NCBI RefSeq assembly: GCF_036173065.1
Contig: NZ_CP108041.1
Coordinates: forward strand, 3,847,001 to 3,911,000
Length of the DNA: 64,000 nt
Reading direction: 5' to 3'
Origin: Rhodococcus sp. NBC_00297
GTDB lineage: Bacteria > Actinomycetota > Actinomycetes > Mycobacteriales > Mycobacteriaceae
The translations under genes were made by a program, and so were the position numbers. The notes beneath the pieces are model-generated. The model did not search any database. It saw nothing but the letters and a program-made list of their open reading frames with translations, and was not told the origin of the DNA. Within the stretch, counting starts at the first letter, position 1; each line of letters opens with the position of its first letter. This document shows positions 17,586-26,772 of this stretch, in pieces.

Positions 17586-18784
17586 CGGCGGCCGACCTCC
17601 AGCAGGATCGCGCGTCGACCGACGTCGCGACGGTCGAGCGGATCACGAGAGCGCTGATCGACGCCGGTCCCGACGAGTCCGCCGTGGTGGCCGAGATCTG
17701 CCGCATCGCAGAGAGTCTCGGTCTGCAGACCGTCGTCACCGACGCGTCGCCGGGGCGGCCGAACGTCGAGGTGGTCCTTCCCGGCGAGCCCGGCCCGGGC
17801 CTGCTGTTCCTCGGGCACTCGGACGTGGTGCCCGCCGGGGAGGGCTGGAGCGGGAACCCGTTCCGCTCGCGGGTGCACGACGGTCGGATCGTGGGACGCG
17901 GCGCCTGCGACATGAAAGGTGGTCTCGCCGCGGTACTCGCCGCGATGGGGTCACTGGCCCGGCGCGGTGTGGTCCCGGCGCGCACCGTGACACTCGCCTG
18001 CGTGGTGGACGAGGAGGACAGGGGCCTGGGCATCCGGGCATGGGTGTCCGACCGTACCGACCAGACCGGCCGGCCTCCGGCCTTCACGGTCGATGGCGGC
18101 CGGCCTCCGGCCTTCACGGGATGCGTCGTGGCGGAACCCACGGCCGGCACCGTGATCGTCGGGTGCCGCGGAGCGGCGAACATCGTGCTCACCGTCACCG
18201 GTCGGAGCGCGCATGCCGGCCGGCCCGAGAACGGTCGCAGTGCCGTGGTCGCGGCGGCCCGCCTCGTGGGCGAGATCGACGGGCTGCACGCGGAACTGGC
18301 CACCGTGCCGCACCCGGTGCTCGGCGCCGCGTCGTGGAACGTCGGCCGGATCGACGGTGGGACCGGACCGTCGATCGTCGCGGGCCGCTGCCGGCTGGAG
18401 ATCGATCGTCGCCTGCTGCCGGACGACGACGTGGACGCCGTCGTCGCGGACCTGCTCCGCCGGGCCGGCCTCGTCACGGATCTGGACGTCGACGCGTACG
18501 TCGAGATGGAGATGCCGGGATTCCTCACCGACGAGTCGAGCCCGCTCGTCGAGTCGGCGCTGGCGGCGCTGCGATCCACGGGTGCGCCGGACCCGTCGAC
18601 CGCGGTGTGGACGGCGTCCTGCGACGGGGGGTTCGTCGCCCGTGACCTCGGAGTGCCCACCATCGTGCTGGGTCCCGGTGATCTCGAGGCGCAGGCCCAT
18701 CAGCCCGACGAGTCCGTGGACCTGCTCGAGGTCGCTCGCCTCTCCCGGGCCTACGCTCGACTGATGACGGAGCAGCGACCGTGA
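17582..18784 (+). CDS. M20-family metallohydrolase (ArgE/DapE-like deacetylase)
   Basis: 400 residues. Zinc ligands and catalytic residues are visible: His79 and Asp81 in LGHSDVVPAG, Asp110 in GRGACDMKGG, the Glu pair VVDEEDRG near 144, Glu185 in VAEPT, and a C-terminal His in AQAHQPDE; the dimerisation domain (SAHAGRPENG) is in the middle. In this operon it could remove the acetyl group of N-acetyl-2,4-diaminobutyrate, the job done elsewhere by DoeB/EutE of a different family; inference. Residues about 163-180 are a duplicated GRPPAFT insertion created by a DNA repeat, just before the VVAEPT strand. Confidence 0.85.
   Translation: MTAADLQQDRASTDVATVERITRALIDAGPDESAVVAEICRIAESLGLQTVVTDASPGRPNVEVVLPGEPGPGLLFLGHSDVVPAGEGWSGNPFRSRVHDGRIVGRGACDMKGGLAAVLAAMGSLARRGVVPARTVTLACVVDEEDRGLGIRAWVSDRTDQTGRPPAFTVDGGRPPAFTGCVVAEPTAGTVIVGCRGAANIVLTVTGRSAHAGRPENGRSAVVAAARLVGEIDGLHAELATVPHPVLGAASWNVGRIDGGTGPSIVAGRCRLEIDRRLLPDDDVDAVVADLLRRAGLVTDLDVDAYVEMEMPGFLTDESSPLVESALAALRSTGAPDPSTAVWTASCDGGFVARDLGVPTIVLGPGDLEAQAHQPDESVDLLEVARLSRAYARLMTEQRP
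18067..18119 (+). repeat. 30-bp tandem GGCC repeat inside the M20 gene
   Basis: The 23-base block CGGCCGGCCTCCGGCCTTCACGG occurs at 18067-18089 and 18097-18119, period 30, in frame, encoding two copies of GRPPAFT. It contains the GGCCGG-CCT-CCGGCC hairpin core also found at 4.8, 40.5 and 47.0 kb. Confidence 0.85.
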
Positions 18785-19767
18785 GCCCCTCCCGCACGAA
18801 CGGCGAAGCGAGGCCGATCATCACCGTCCTGCACGACGGACTCCTTCCCGACCGGGTGCAGGAACTCGACACCTCGTTCAAGGTGCGGCATGCCACCGCC
18901 GACACGTTCGGCGATGCGGTCGACGGCGCGCAGGCGGTCCTGCTGTGGGACTTCTTCTCGTCGGCGCTCCGGGACCAGTGGTCGCGCTGCTCCGCACTCG
19001 AATGGGTGCACGTCGCCGCAGCAGGGGTGGACAAGCTGTTGTTCGACGACCTCGCGGCGTCCGACGTCGTGGTGACCAACGCGCGCGGGGTGTTCGACGT
19101 GCCGATCGCCGAGTTCGTGCTCGCGTCCGTGCTCGCTCTGGCGAAGGACGTGCGCGGCACCGTCGAACTCGGCCGACAGGCGCGATGGTTGCGCCGGGAG
19201 ACCGAGAACATCGCGGGGCGTCGAGCTCTGGTGATCGGCACGGGCAGTATCGGCCGGGCCACGGCGCGCATGTTGCGTGCCGTCGGTATGGACGTCGCCG
19301 GGGTCGGACGGACGGCTCGCACGGGTGATGCGGATTTCGGAACCGTGCACGCCAGTTCGGATCTCGCGTCGGTGGTACCCGGCGCCGACTACCTCGTTCT
19401 CATCGCACCGCTGACACCGTCGACACGGGGCATGGTCGGCCGCGACGTGCTCGCGGCGGCCGATCCCGGGGTGCGCGTGATCAACGTGGGTCGTGGCGAA
19501 CTGCTCGACACCGACGCGCTGGTCGACGCTCTGCGCAGCGGCCACGTCGGGGGAGCTGCCCTCGACGTGTTCGACACCGAGCCGCTGCCACCCGAGCACG
19601 TGCTGTGGACCCTCGACCACGTGCTGCTGACCGCACACATGAGCGGTGACACCGTGGGGTGGCGCGACCGGCTCTACTCCGGTTTCGCCGAGAATGCCGA
19701 ACTATTCGCGGCCGGCCGACCGCTGCGCAACGTCGTCGACAAGTCCCTCGGGTTCGTCGCCGGGTGA
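18781..19767 (+). CDS. D-isomer-specific 2-hydroxyacid dehydrogenase
   Basis: 328 residues. NAD-binding Rossmann motif VIGTGSIGRATARML; catalytic Arg in NVGRGELLD, Glu in DVFDTEPLP, His in LLTAHMSGD. It would reduce or oxidise a 2-oxo/2-hydroxy acid; with two transaminases upstream a 2-oxo acid product is plausible, substrate unknown. GTGA overlap with the M20 gene makes it the last gene of the operon. Its 3' end overlaps the convergent YhgE-like gene by 66 bases. Confidence 0.88.
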   Translation: MSPSRTNGEARPIITVLHDGLLPDRVQELDTSFKVRHATADTFGDAVDGAQAVLLWDFFSSALRDQWSRCSALEWVHVAAAGVDKLLFDDLAASDVVVTNARGVFDVPIAEFVLASVLALAKDVRGTVELGRQARWLRRETENIAGRRALVIGTGSIGRATARMLRAVGMDVAGVGRTARTGDADFGTVHASSDLASVVPGADYLVLIAPLTPSTRGMVGRDVLAAADPGVRVINVGRGELLDTDALVDALRSGHVGGAALDVFDTEPLPPEHVLWTLDHVLLTAHMSGDTVGWRDRLYSGFAENAELFAAGRPLRNVVDKSLGFVAG

Positions 19768-21048
19768 CCCGGTGACCGCGGGCGTCCGGTCGTATCCCTT
19801 GCGGTCGTAGATCGCGATCACCAGAGCGCCGAGGACCAGGCCGATGACGAGCCCGAGCAGCGTCATGCCGAGTCCGTGGGCGAGACCGGAGTTCCAGCGT
19901 GAGTCGAAGTAGAGGATCGAGCGCACGGCGAGATACACCTGATGCATCGGTTCGAATTGCGCGAGCCACCCGAAGAGCGCAGGTGACGCCTGGATCGGGA
20001 TGGTGGCGCCGGCGGACGGCAGGCCCAGGATCACGAAGACGACGAGGTTGAGGATCAGCCCCGGAGTGCCGAAGATCGACAGCACCGACACCGCGGTGAT
20101 CCCGACGGCCGAGATCGCCAGCACTCCGAAGAGCCACAGGCCCAGCGCGTTCGGGATCGGCATGCCCAGTGCGGTGGCGATCGCGACGTAGAGACCGGAC
20201 ACCACGAACCCGGTCACCACCATCGTGAGCCATTTCGCGGCGAGCACGCGCAGGCGACTGTCGGTGGATCGGCGACGCTGCAGGAAGGTGGGGCCGAACT
20301 CGAGCGGCACGAAGCCGAGTGCGCTGTCGACGAGAGCGCTGGCGATCATCGCGCCGGTGAAGCCGGCGAGCACGAGCAGCAGGGCGTAGTAGAAGGCGGA
20401 CAGCCCGAGCCCCGTGCCGTCCGGAAGTGGGTCGTAGGGAGTGACGACGATGTCGACCGGCGCAGCCAGTGTGAGGGCCGCGGCCCCGGAGAGGGTGGCG
20501 CCCGCGGGCAGTGCCTCGGTCGCTTGCGTCGTGAGTCGTTCTCCCAGAGTGCCGTTCGCGGAGTCGAGCGCCGTGTCGCCGATGGTGGTCATGAGGGAGG
20601 AACCGAGTGTGCCGGCACGCGGATTGGTCATGATCGTCACGATGGGTCGCTCGATGTCGCCCGCCACGACGGAGGCCTGCGTCAGGATCGACACTCGTTT
20701 GGTGAAGTCGCTCGGCACGACGATCGCGCCGTAGACGTCGCCGTTCGCGAGGAGGTTCTGCGCCTCCGCGATACCGACCTGCTTCAGATCGATCTTCTCC
20801 GCGTCGATGCCGTCCGCGATGCCCTGGCCGATCTGCTGCCCCAGGTTCGCCTGCTCACCGTTCGGCAGCACGTCGCCCTCGTCGCTGACCACCAGTGCCA
20901 CCGGGAAGTGGCGGAAGTTCTCCTTGGGGTCGAGGATGCCGCCGAGGTACAGCGCCGCGAGCAGCGACATGACGATGGAGACCGCGACGACCGGCAGCAC
21001 CCAGGTGGTGGGGCGCCGGAATGCGGGCGCAGCGGCTTCGGGGGACAT
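19702..21048 (-). CDS. YhgE/Pip-type ABC-2-like membrane protein (DUF3533-like)
   Basis: 448 residues. One membrane segment at residues about 15-38 (WVLPVVAVSIVMSLLAALYL), a large extracytoplasmic domain (FPVALVVSDEGDVLPNGEQ, GDVYGAIVVPSDFT), then five membrane segments. This is the layout of YhgE/Pip and ABC-2 permease proteins. ATG 21048 is chosen: GGAAGG lies before it, and the in-frame ATG at 21090 would fall inside the palindromic operator. It is divergent from the TetR gene, so a TetR-controlled exporter or tolerance gene is the natural reading; substrate unknown. Confidence 0.8.
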   Translation of the reverse strand: MSPEAAAPAFRRPTTWVLPVVAVSIVMSLLAALYLGGILDPKENFRHFPVALVVSDEGDVLPNGEQANLGQQIGQGIADGIDAEKIDLKQVGIAEAQNLLANGDVYGAIVVPSDFTKRVSILTQASVVAGDIERPIVTIMTNPRAGTLGSSLMTTIGDTALDSANGTLGERLTTQATEALPAGATLSGAAALTLAAPVDIVVTPYDPLPDGTGLGLSAFYYALLLVLAGFTGAMIASALVDSALGFVPLEFGPTFLQRRRSTDSRLRVLAAKWLTMVVTGFVVSGLYVAIATALGMPIPNALGLWLFGVLAISAVGITAVSVLSIFGTPGLILNLVVFVILGLPSAGATIPIQASPALFGWLAQFEPMHQVYLAVRSILYFDSRWNSGLAHGLGMTLLGLVIGLVLGALVIAIYDRKGYDRTPAVTGSPGDEPEGLVDDVAQRSAGRE

Positions 21049-21080
21049 GGCGGGCCTTCCGTCGGCAGGTTCTCGGTGAC

Positions 21081-21111
21081 CGATACACATCTGTATCGTC
21101 TCGTTCGATAC
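21081..21111. promoter_or_regulatory. TetR operator in the divergent promoter
   Basis: CGATACA-catc-TGTATCG (21081-21098) is a perfect inverted repeat with 7-base arms. Its right half is re-used in GTATCG-N7-CGATAC (21093-21111). Three half-sites thus alternate between the two divergent starts (21048 and 21123). Typical placement for the binding site of the adjacent TetR protein. Confidence 0.65.
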
Positions 21112-21122
21112 GATAGTGCATC

Positions 21123-21773
21123 ATGGCGGCGACTTCAGGCAACGTGACCGCGAGAACAGGCAGGACCGCCACTCGCAGCAGAGCACAGACTCGCGAGCGA
21201 GTGCTGGACGGCGCCCTCGAGGTGTTCGTCGAACGGGGTTTCGGGCGATCGACCCCGGAACAGATCTGCGAGCGAGCGGGATTCACTCGCGGAGCGTTCT
21301 ACTCGAACTTCTCGTCGATGGACGAGGTCTTTCTCGAACTGTGGACGCGACAGGCGTCGGGACTGATCACGCGGGTACGCGGAGTGGTCGACGCCCTGGA
21401 GTACGACGCGTCCGACGGGCGGTCCTTCGAGGAGATCGTCGTGGCAGCGCTGAGCGGACTGGTCGGCGACGTGTCGTGGCACGTACTCATGGCGGAGTTC
21501 GGCGCCCACGCGGCGCGGAACCCGGGGCTGGCGGCCGTGGTGACCGGGCACCGGGCCGCGCTCCGTGACGCCCTGCGTCCCATGATCGTTCACGGTCTTG
21601 CGACCCACGGGCGCGAGGTGGCGGTGGACGACGACACCCTCGGTCGGGGTGTCGTCGCCGCCTACGAAGGAGCGATGGCCCAGGCGATGATCGAGCCGGC
21701 CAACCCGGTACCCGCGCGACTCGCCCTCGAGCTCGTGGCCGCGGTCATATGGTCGTTCTCGCGCGAGCGCTGA
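21123..21773 (+). CDS. TetR/AcrR-family repressor
   Basis: 216 residues. N-terminal helix-turn-helix (TRERVLDGALEVFVERGF, STPEQICERAGFTRGAFYSNF) followed by a helical ligand domain. Divergent from the YhgE-like membrane gene, with a palindromic operator between them, so it probably represses that gene and itself. The last codons (WSFSRER) lie in a 28-base block that is duplicated just after the stop. Confidence 0.9.
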   Translation: MAATSGNVTARTGRTATRSRAQTRERVLDGALEVFVERGFGRSTPEQICERAGFTRGAFYSNFSSMDEVFLELWTRQASGLITRVRGVVDALEYDASDGRSFEEIVVAALSGLVGDVSWHVLMAEFGAHAARNPGLAAVVTGHRAALRDALRPMIVHGLATHGREVAVDDDTLGRGVVAAYEGAMAQAMIEPANPVPARLALELVAAVIWSFSRER

Positions 21774-21809
21774 CTCCGCACATGGTCGTTCTCGCGCGAG
21801 CGCTGACTC
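21749..21809. repeat. 28-base direct repeat, period 33, at tetR/OYE ends
   Basis: The block from ATGGTCGTTCTCGCGCGAGC to GCTGACTC occurs at 21749-21776 and 21782-21809. Each holds the perfect palindrome CTCGCGCGAG. The first copy encodes the TetR C-terminus and stop; the second ends in the stop of the convergent flavin oxidoreductase. The palindromes may act as a shared terminator. Confidence 0.8.
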
Positions 21810-22911
21810 AGAACGCCCGCTCGTACTGCGGAGGTGTGGCCGGGGTGATGTCCGCGCCGAGCTCGCGTGCCGCACGACGGGCCCAGTAGGGGTCGCGCAG
21901 CAGTTCGCGCGCCAGGAACACGGCCACGGCCTCGCCGGACCCGATGATGTCCTCGGCCTGCTTGGGCTCGGTGATCAGTCCGACAGCGGCCGCGGGGATG
22001 CGCGTCTCGCTCTGGATGCGCCGGGCGAACGGCACCTGGTAGCCGGGTTCGACGGGGATGGACGCCTTCGCGACGTTGCCACCCGTGGAGACGTCGACGA
22101 GATCGACACCATGATCCTCGAGCTGCTGGGTGAGCAGGACGGTCTGGTCGGGCGTCCAGGCCTCGGAGTCGAAGCCACGCTCCTCGCCGGTCCAGTCGGT
22201 CGCGGACACGCGCACGAAGACGGGCTTGTCGGCCGGCCACACCTCGCGGATCGCGTCGACCACGCGCAGGGTCAGGCGGATGCGACCCTCGAAGCTGCCG
22301 CCGTACTCGTCGGTCCGGTGGTTGCTGGCCGGGGACAGGAACTGGTGCAGCAGATAACCGTGCGCCGCGTGCACCTCGGCCACGTCGAAGCCGGCGGCCA
22401 GAGCGCGTACCGCGGCGGAGCGGAAGTCGTCGACGACCTTGTCGATGTCCGCGGTCGTCATCTCGCGCGGAGCCGGGTAGTGGCCGAACTCGACAGCGCT
22501 GGGTCCGACCGTCTCCCAGGCGAGGGAGTCGTCCGCCGCCAGCGGCTTTCCGCCACGCCACGGTGCGTCGGTGGACGCCTTGCGACCGGCGTGGGCCAAC
22601 TGGATCGCGGGCACACTGCCGTGCTGCCGGATCTCGGTGACCACCTCGGCCAACGCGTTCGCCTGCTGGTCGTTCCAGATGCCGAGGTCCCACGGCGTGA
22701 TGCGGCCCTCCGGGCTCACCGACGCCGCCTCGGTCATCACCAGGCCGACGCCGCCGACGGCACGCGAGACGAGGTGAGTCCGGTGCCACGGTGTGACCGC
22801 GCCCGTCGAGGGTCCCTCCGCGTCCGCCGAGTACTGGCACATCGGCGACATCCACACCCGGTTGGGGAAGGTGACCTCACGCAGGGTCAGGGGCTCGAAC
22901 AGCAGGCTCAC
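21808..22911 (-). CDS. Old yellow enzyme, YqjM-type NADH:flavin oxidoreductase
   Basis: 367 residues. FMN-binding TIM barrel with YqjM-type N-terminus SLLFEPLTLREVTFPNRVWM and MSPMCQYSA (Cys near the flavin), substrate-binding VHAAHGYLLHQFLSP, and NHRTDEYGGSFEGR. Such enzymes reduce activated alkenes (enals, enones, nitro compounds). GTG 22911 is chosen because GAGGAG lies 6 bases before it; the in-frame ATG 22917 directly abuts GAGGAG. Single gene, convergent with tetR. Confidence 0.9.
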   Translation of the reverse strand: MSLLFEPLTLREVTFPNRVWMSPMCQYSADAEGPSTGAVTPWHRTHLVSRAVGGVGLVMTEAASVSPEGRITPWDLGIWNDQQANALAEVVTEIRQHGSVPAIQLAHAGRKASTDAPWRGGKPLAADDSLAWETVGPSAVEFGHYPAPREMTTADIDKVVDDFRSAAVRALAAGFDVAEVHAAHGYLLHQFLSPASNHRTDEYGGSFEGRIRLTLRVVDAIREVWPADKPVFVRVSATDWTGEERGFDSEAWTPDQTVLLTQQLEDHGVDLVDVSTGGNVAKASIPVEPGYQVPFARRIQSETRIPAAAVGLITEPKQAEDIIGSGEAVAVFLARELLRDPYWARRAARELGADITPATPPQYERAF

Positions 22912-23067
22912 AGCCATCTCCTCGTCTCGTCCTACACGCGCACCGTCCACGACGACAGCGCTCAGGATGAACGAACAATCGGGCCGGGCGATCATTCCCG
23001 TCGGCCGGATCGTCCCGGGTGCGCTCGGGCGTACGGGCTGGTGGGAGCGTGACCTACCCTGGACGGC

Positions 23068-24345
23068 GTGACTGCCACCACCAGCGCCGAGGTGTCCACC
23101 CCCGATGCTCTCGAAGCGGACGTGCACGCCGCTGCTGCCCGCGCCCGGGTCGCCGCGCGCGCGCTCGCTCTGCTGACGACCGCGCGCAAGGACGACGCGC
23201 TGCACGCCGCGGCGGACGCCGTCCTGGCCTCCGCCGACGCGATCCTCGCCGCCAACAGCGAGGACCTCGCACTCGCCGAGGCGTCCGGCACCCCGCCCTC
23301 GCAGCTCGACCGACTGCGGCTGACCCCCGACCGCATCGACGGCATCGCCGCCGGACTGCGCCAGGTGGCGTCTCTGCCGGATCCCGTGGGGGAGCTCCTC
23401 GAGGGTCGGACCCTGCCCAACGGACTCGAGATCCGGCAGCTCGCGGTGCCGCTCGGCGTCGTCGGCATGATCTACGAAGCCCGGCCCAACGTCACGGTCG
23501 ACGCGTTCGGGCTCACTCTCAAGTCGGGCAACGCCGTCCTCCTGCGGGGGTCGTCCTCCGCCGCGCGATCGAACACCGCGTTGGTGGGCGTTCTGCGGGC
23601 GGCCCTGTCGGCGCTGGACCTTCCCGTCGACGCCGTCCAACTCCTGTCCAGCGAGGATCGCGCGACGGTCACGCACCTCATCCGGGCTCGCGGACTCGTC
23701 GACGTCGTCATCCCGCGCGGTGGGGCCGGCCTCATCTCGGCGGTGGTGCGCGACGCGACGGTGCCCACCATCGAGACCGGTGTCGGCAACTGCCACGTCT
23801 ACGTGCACGCGTCCGCGGACCTCGACATGGCCGAGCGCATCCTGCTCAATGCGAAGACACGTCGAGTGAGCGTGTGCAACGCCGCGGAGACGGTGCTGAT
23901 CGACGCCGCCGTGGCCGACGTGGCGGTGCCGCGTCTGGTGCAGGCGTTGTCGGACAACGGCGTACGTGTCCACGGCGATCTTCCCGGTCTCGTTCCGGCC
24001 ACCGAGAACGACTGGGCCGACGAGTACCTGTCCGACGACATCGCCCTCGCCGTCGTCGACGACCTGGATGCCGCCGTCGCGCACATCGACAGGTACGGCA
24101 CGGGACACACCGAGGCGATCGTGGCATCGGATCTCGCTGCCACCCGGGCGTTCTCGGCTCGGGTGGACGCAGCGGCCGTCATGGTCAACGCCTCCACCGC
24201 GTTCACGGACGGTGAGCAGTTCGGCTTCGGAGCCGAGATCGGCATCTCCACCCAGAAGCTCCACGCCCGCGGCCCGATGGGGCTGCGGGAACTCACCTCG
24301 ACCAAGTGGATCGCGCAGGGCGACGGGCACATTCGTCCGGCCTGA
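23068..24345 (+). CDS. proA: Gamma-glutamyl phosphate reductase
   Basis: 425 residues; reduces gamma-glutamyl phosphate to glutamate semialdehyde with NADPH in proline synthesis. Recognised by [60 protein letters not shown] and the catalytic Cys in [10 protein letters not shown]. Length is normal. GTG start. proB is not adjacent. The MoxR gene starts 41 bases downstream. Confidence 0.95.
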   Translation: MTATTSAEVSTPDALEADVHAAAARARVAARALALLTTARKDDALHAAADAVLASADAILAANSEDLALAEASGTPPSQLDRLRLTPDRIDGIAAGLRQVASLPDPVGELLEGRTLPNGLEIRQLAVPLGVVGMIYEARPNVTVDAFGLTLKSGNAVLLRGSSSAARSNTALVGVLRAALSALDLPVDAVQLLSSEDRATVTHLIRARGLVDVVIPRGGAGLISAVVRDATVPTIETGVGNCHVYVHASADLDMAERILLNAKTRRVSVCNAAETVLIDAAVADVAVPRLVQALSDNGVRVHGDLPGLVPATENDWADEYLSDDIALAVVDDLDAAVAHIDRYGTGHTEAIVASDLAATRAFSARVDAAAVMVNASTAFTDGEQFGFGAEIGISTQKLHARGPMGLRELTSTKWIAQGDGHIRPA

Positions 24346-24386
24346 CCCGCCTCCACCACCTCTCTGGAACAACCGAAAGGCCCGGC

Positions 24387-25268
24387 GTGACGCAGACGTA
24401 CTCCGACATCGTTCCGTTCTTCTCCGACGTCGACGACGTGGCGACCCGCCTCGCCGCCACGGGGTACCTCGCCGACAAGGCGACCGCCACGGCGGTGTTC
24501 CTCGCCGATCGTCTGGGCAAGCCGCTGCTCATCGAGGGCCCGGCAGGTGTCGGCAAGACGGAGCTGGCTCGCGCCGTCTCGCAGGCCGCGGGAGCCGAAC
24601 TGGTCCGCCTGCAGTGCTACGAGGGCGTCGACGAGGCGCGGGCACTGTACGAGTGGAACCACGCGAAGCAGATCCTGCGCATCCAGTCGAGTTCCGGCGC
24701 GGGGTGGGACGAGACACGCCACGACGTGTTCTCCGATGAGTTCCTGCTGTCGCGGCCCCTGCTCACGGCGATCCGTCGATCGGATCCCACCGTGCTGCTG
24801 ATCGACGAGACCGACAAGGCGGACATCGAGATCGAGGGCCTGCTTCTCGAGGTGCTCAGCGACTTCGCGATCACCGTGCCGGAGCTCGGCACCATCTCGG
24901 CGACCAGGCGGCCGTTCACGGTGCTGACCTCCAACGCGACACGCGAGTTGTCGGAGGCGCTGAAGCGTCGCTGCCTGTTCCTGCATCTCGACTTCCCGGA
25001 CGCCGACCTGGAGCGGCGCATCCTGGCCAGCCGGGTCCCGGAGCTGCCGGAGGCGATGGCCGAGCAGATGGTGCGCATCGTGCAGGTGCTGCGGGACATG
25101 CAGTTGCAGAAGCTGCCGTCGGTCGCCGAGACCATCGACTGGGGCCGCACCCTGTTGGCTCTGGGCATGGACGAGGTGAGCGACGCGGCCGTGCGGTCGA
25201 CGCTCGGCGTCATTCTCAAGCACCGCTCCGATCAGGACCGCGCCGTCGCCGAACTCCGACTCGGCTGA
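24387..25268 (+). CDS. MoxR-family AAA+ ATPase
   Basis: 293 residues. Walker A EGPAGVGKTELARA, Walker B VLLIDETDKADIEIEG, sensor 1 VLTSNATRELSEALKRR. MoxR proteins act with von Willebrand factor A partners to remodel or mature enzymes and cofactors (CoxD/CoxE type). GTG 24387 has GAAAGG 6 bases upstream. The VWA partner follows 3 bases after the stop. The target protein is unknown; no CO dehydrogenase genes are in view. Confidence 0.9.
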   Translation: MTQTYSDIVPFFSDVDDVATRLAATGYLADKATATAVFLADRLGKPLLIEGPAGVGKTELARAVSQAAGAELVRLQCYEGVDEARALYEWNHAKQILRIQSSSGAGWDETRHDVFSDEFLLSRPLLTAIRRSDPTVLLIDETDKADIEIEGLLLEVLSDFAITVPELGTISATRRPFTVLTSNATRELSEALKRRCLFLHLDFPDADLERRILASRVPELPEAMAEQMVRIVQVLRDMQLQKLPSVAETIDWGRTLLALGMDEVSDAAVRSTLGVILKHRSDQDRAVAELRLG

Positions 25269-25271
25269 CCC

Positions 25272-26714
25272 GTGACCGGGACGGTGGACATCTCCGGCAT
25301 CCCCGCACACCTGGTGGGGTTCGTGGAGGCGCTGCGTCGCCGCGGTATCGACGTCGGCCCGTCGGAGACGGTCGACGCGGGCGCGGTGCTGGCCGTTCTC
25401 GACATCCTCGATCGGGAGGTGGTGCGGGAGGGTCTCGCGTGCGCGCTGGTGCGCCGACCCGGCCATCGACCCGCGTTCGACGCGCTCTTCGATCTGTGGT
25501 TCCCGGCCGCGATCGGTGCGCGGACCGCCGACGAGGAGAACACGGTCGGCCCGCCTCTCGCCGAGGACGGCACCGTCGATCTCGATGCTCTGAAACACGT
25601 GCTGGCGGAGCTGCTCGCGGACGGTTCCGCGGAGGCAATGGCGCAGGTCGAGCGCCTGGTGGGCGACATCGTCGAGACCTACGGCAAGTACAGCTCCAGC
25701 CGCGGCGAGTCGTTCTCGGAGTACCAGACGCTGCGCACGGTGGAGCCGTCGACGCTGCTGGCGAAGATTCTCGACGGACTGATCGGCCGCTCCAGCGGTC
25801 CCGGTGCACCCACGACCGGCGAGTTCGAGTCCGAACTGGCCCGTCGGACGGCCGCGGTCCGCATCGCGGAGTTCCGGTCGATGATCGAGAAGGAGACCCG
25901 TCGCCGCACCGCCGAGGTGCTGGGCAAGGAACGGGTGGCGTCCTACGGCGTCCCGCGCCTGGCCGAGGACGTCGACTTCCTCCGCGCGTCCGAGTCGGAA
26001 CTGGCGGCCCTCCGCAAGAACGTCGCTCCGTTGGCGCGGCTCCTGGCGAGCCGACTGGCGGCCCGTCGACGGCGGTCGCGAGCGGGGTCGATCGACCTGC
26101 GGCGCACCCTGCGCAAGTCCTTGTCGACGGGCGGCGTCCCCATCGACCTGGTCAACCGCAAGCCCCGTACCGCGCGGCCCGAACTGGTGATCTTCTGCGA
26201 CGTCTCGGGATCTGTCGCCGGCTTCAGCCAGTTCACCCTGCTGCTCGTGCACACGTTGCGCGAACAGTTTTCCCGAGTGCGTGTCTTCGCGTTCATCGAC
26301 ACCGCCGACGAGGTGACCCGGTTCTTCGACGCCTCGGCCGGACGCGCGTCGCTCGCCGAGTCGATGTCGCGCATGATCGCGGAGTCGGAGCTGATCACCT
26401 ACGACGGCCATTCCGACTACGGCCACTCCTTCGAGACCTTCACCGCGCATCACCTCGATGCCATCGGTCCTCGGGCGTCGTTGTTGATCCTGGGCGATGC
26501 CCGCACCAACTACCGCGATCCGCGCACCGAGTCCCTCGCCCGCATGGTCACCGTCGCCCGGCACGCGCACTGGCTCAACCCCGAGCCGAAGGCGCAGTGG
26601 GGGACCGGTGACTCGGCCGCCGACGTCTATCGGCGGGTGATCTCGATGCACGAGTGCCGGTCGGCGGCGCAACTGGCCGAGGTCGTGTCGCGGCTCCTTC
26701 CCACGGGATCCTGA
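25272..26714 (+). CDS. VWA domain protein, CoxE-like, partner of MoxR
   Basis: 480 residues. The C-terminal 200 residues form a von Willebrand factor A domain with the metal-ion site DVSGS ([16 protein letters not shown]) and a Thr/Asp pair further on ([12 protein letters not shown]). The N-terminal half is helical and charged, as in CoxE/YehP-type proteins. It is almost fused to the MoxR gene, so the two should form one ATPase complex in the cytosol. GTG start. Confidence 0.87.
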   Translation: MTGTVDISGIPAHLVGFVEALRRRGIDVGPSETVDAGAVLAVLDILDREVVREGLACALVRRPGHRPAFDALFDLWFPAAIGARTADEENTVGPPLAEDGTVDLDALKHVLAELLADGSAEAMAQVERLVGDIVETYGKYSSSRGESFSEYQTLRTVEPSTLLAKILDGLIGRSSGPGAPTTGEFESELARRTAAVRIAEFRSMIEKETRRRTAEVLGKERVASYGVPRLAEDVDFLRASESELAALRKNVAPLARLLASRLAARRRRSRAGSIDLRRTLRKSLSTGGVPIDLVNRKPRTARPELVIFCDVSGSVAGFSQFTLLLVHTLREQFSRVRVFAFIDTADEVTRFFDASAGRASLAESMSRMIAESELITYDGHSDYGHSFETFTAHHLDAIGPRASLLILGDARTNYRDPRTESLARMVTVARHAHWLNPEPKAQWGTGDSAADVYRRVISMHECRSAAQLAEVVSRLLPTGS

Positions 26715-26772
26715 CGTCTCTCGGTTCGGCCGAATCCTCTGTTCGGGGCAGGTCCACGTAGAGTCGTCACTC

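Noticed and set aside
21049-21090. Upstream start (ATG 21090) for the YhgE-like gene
   Set aside because: The start would fall inside the palindromic TetR operator, and ATG 21048 has its own GGAAGG site.
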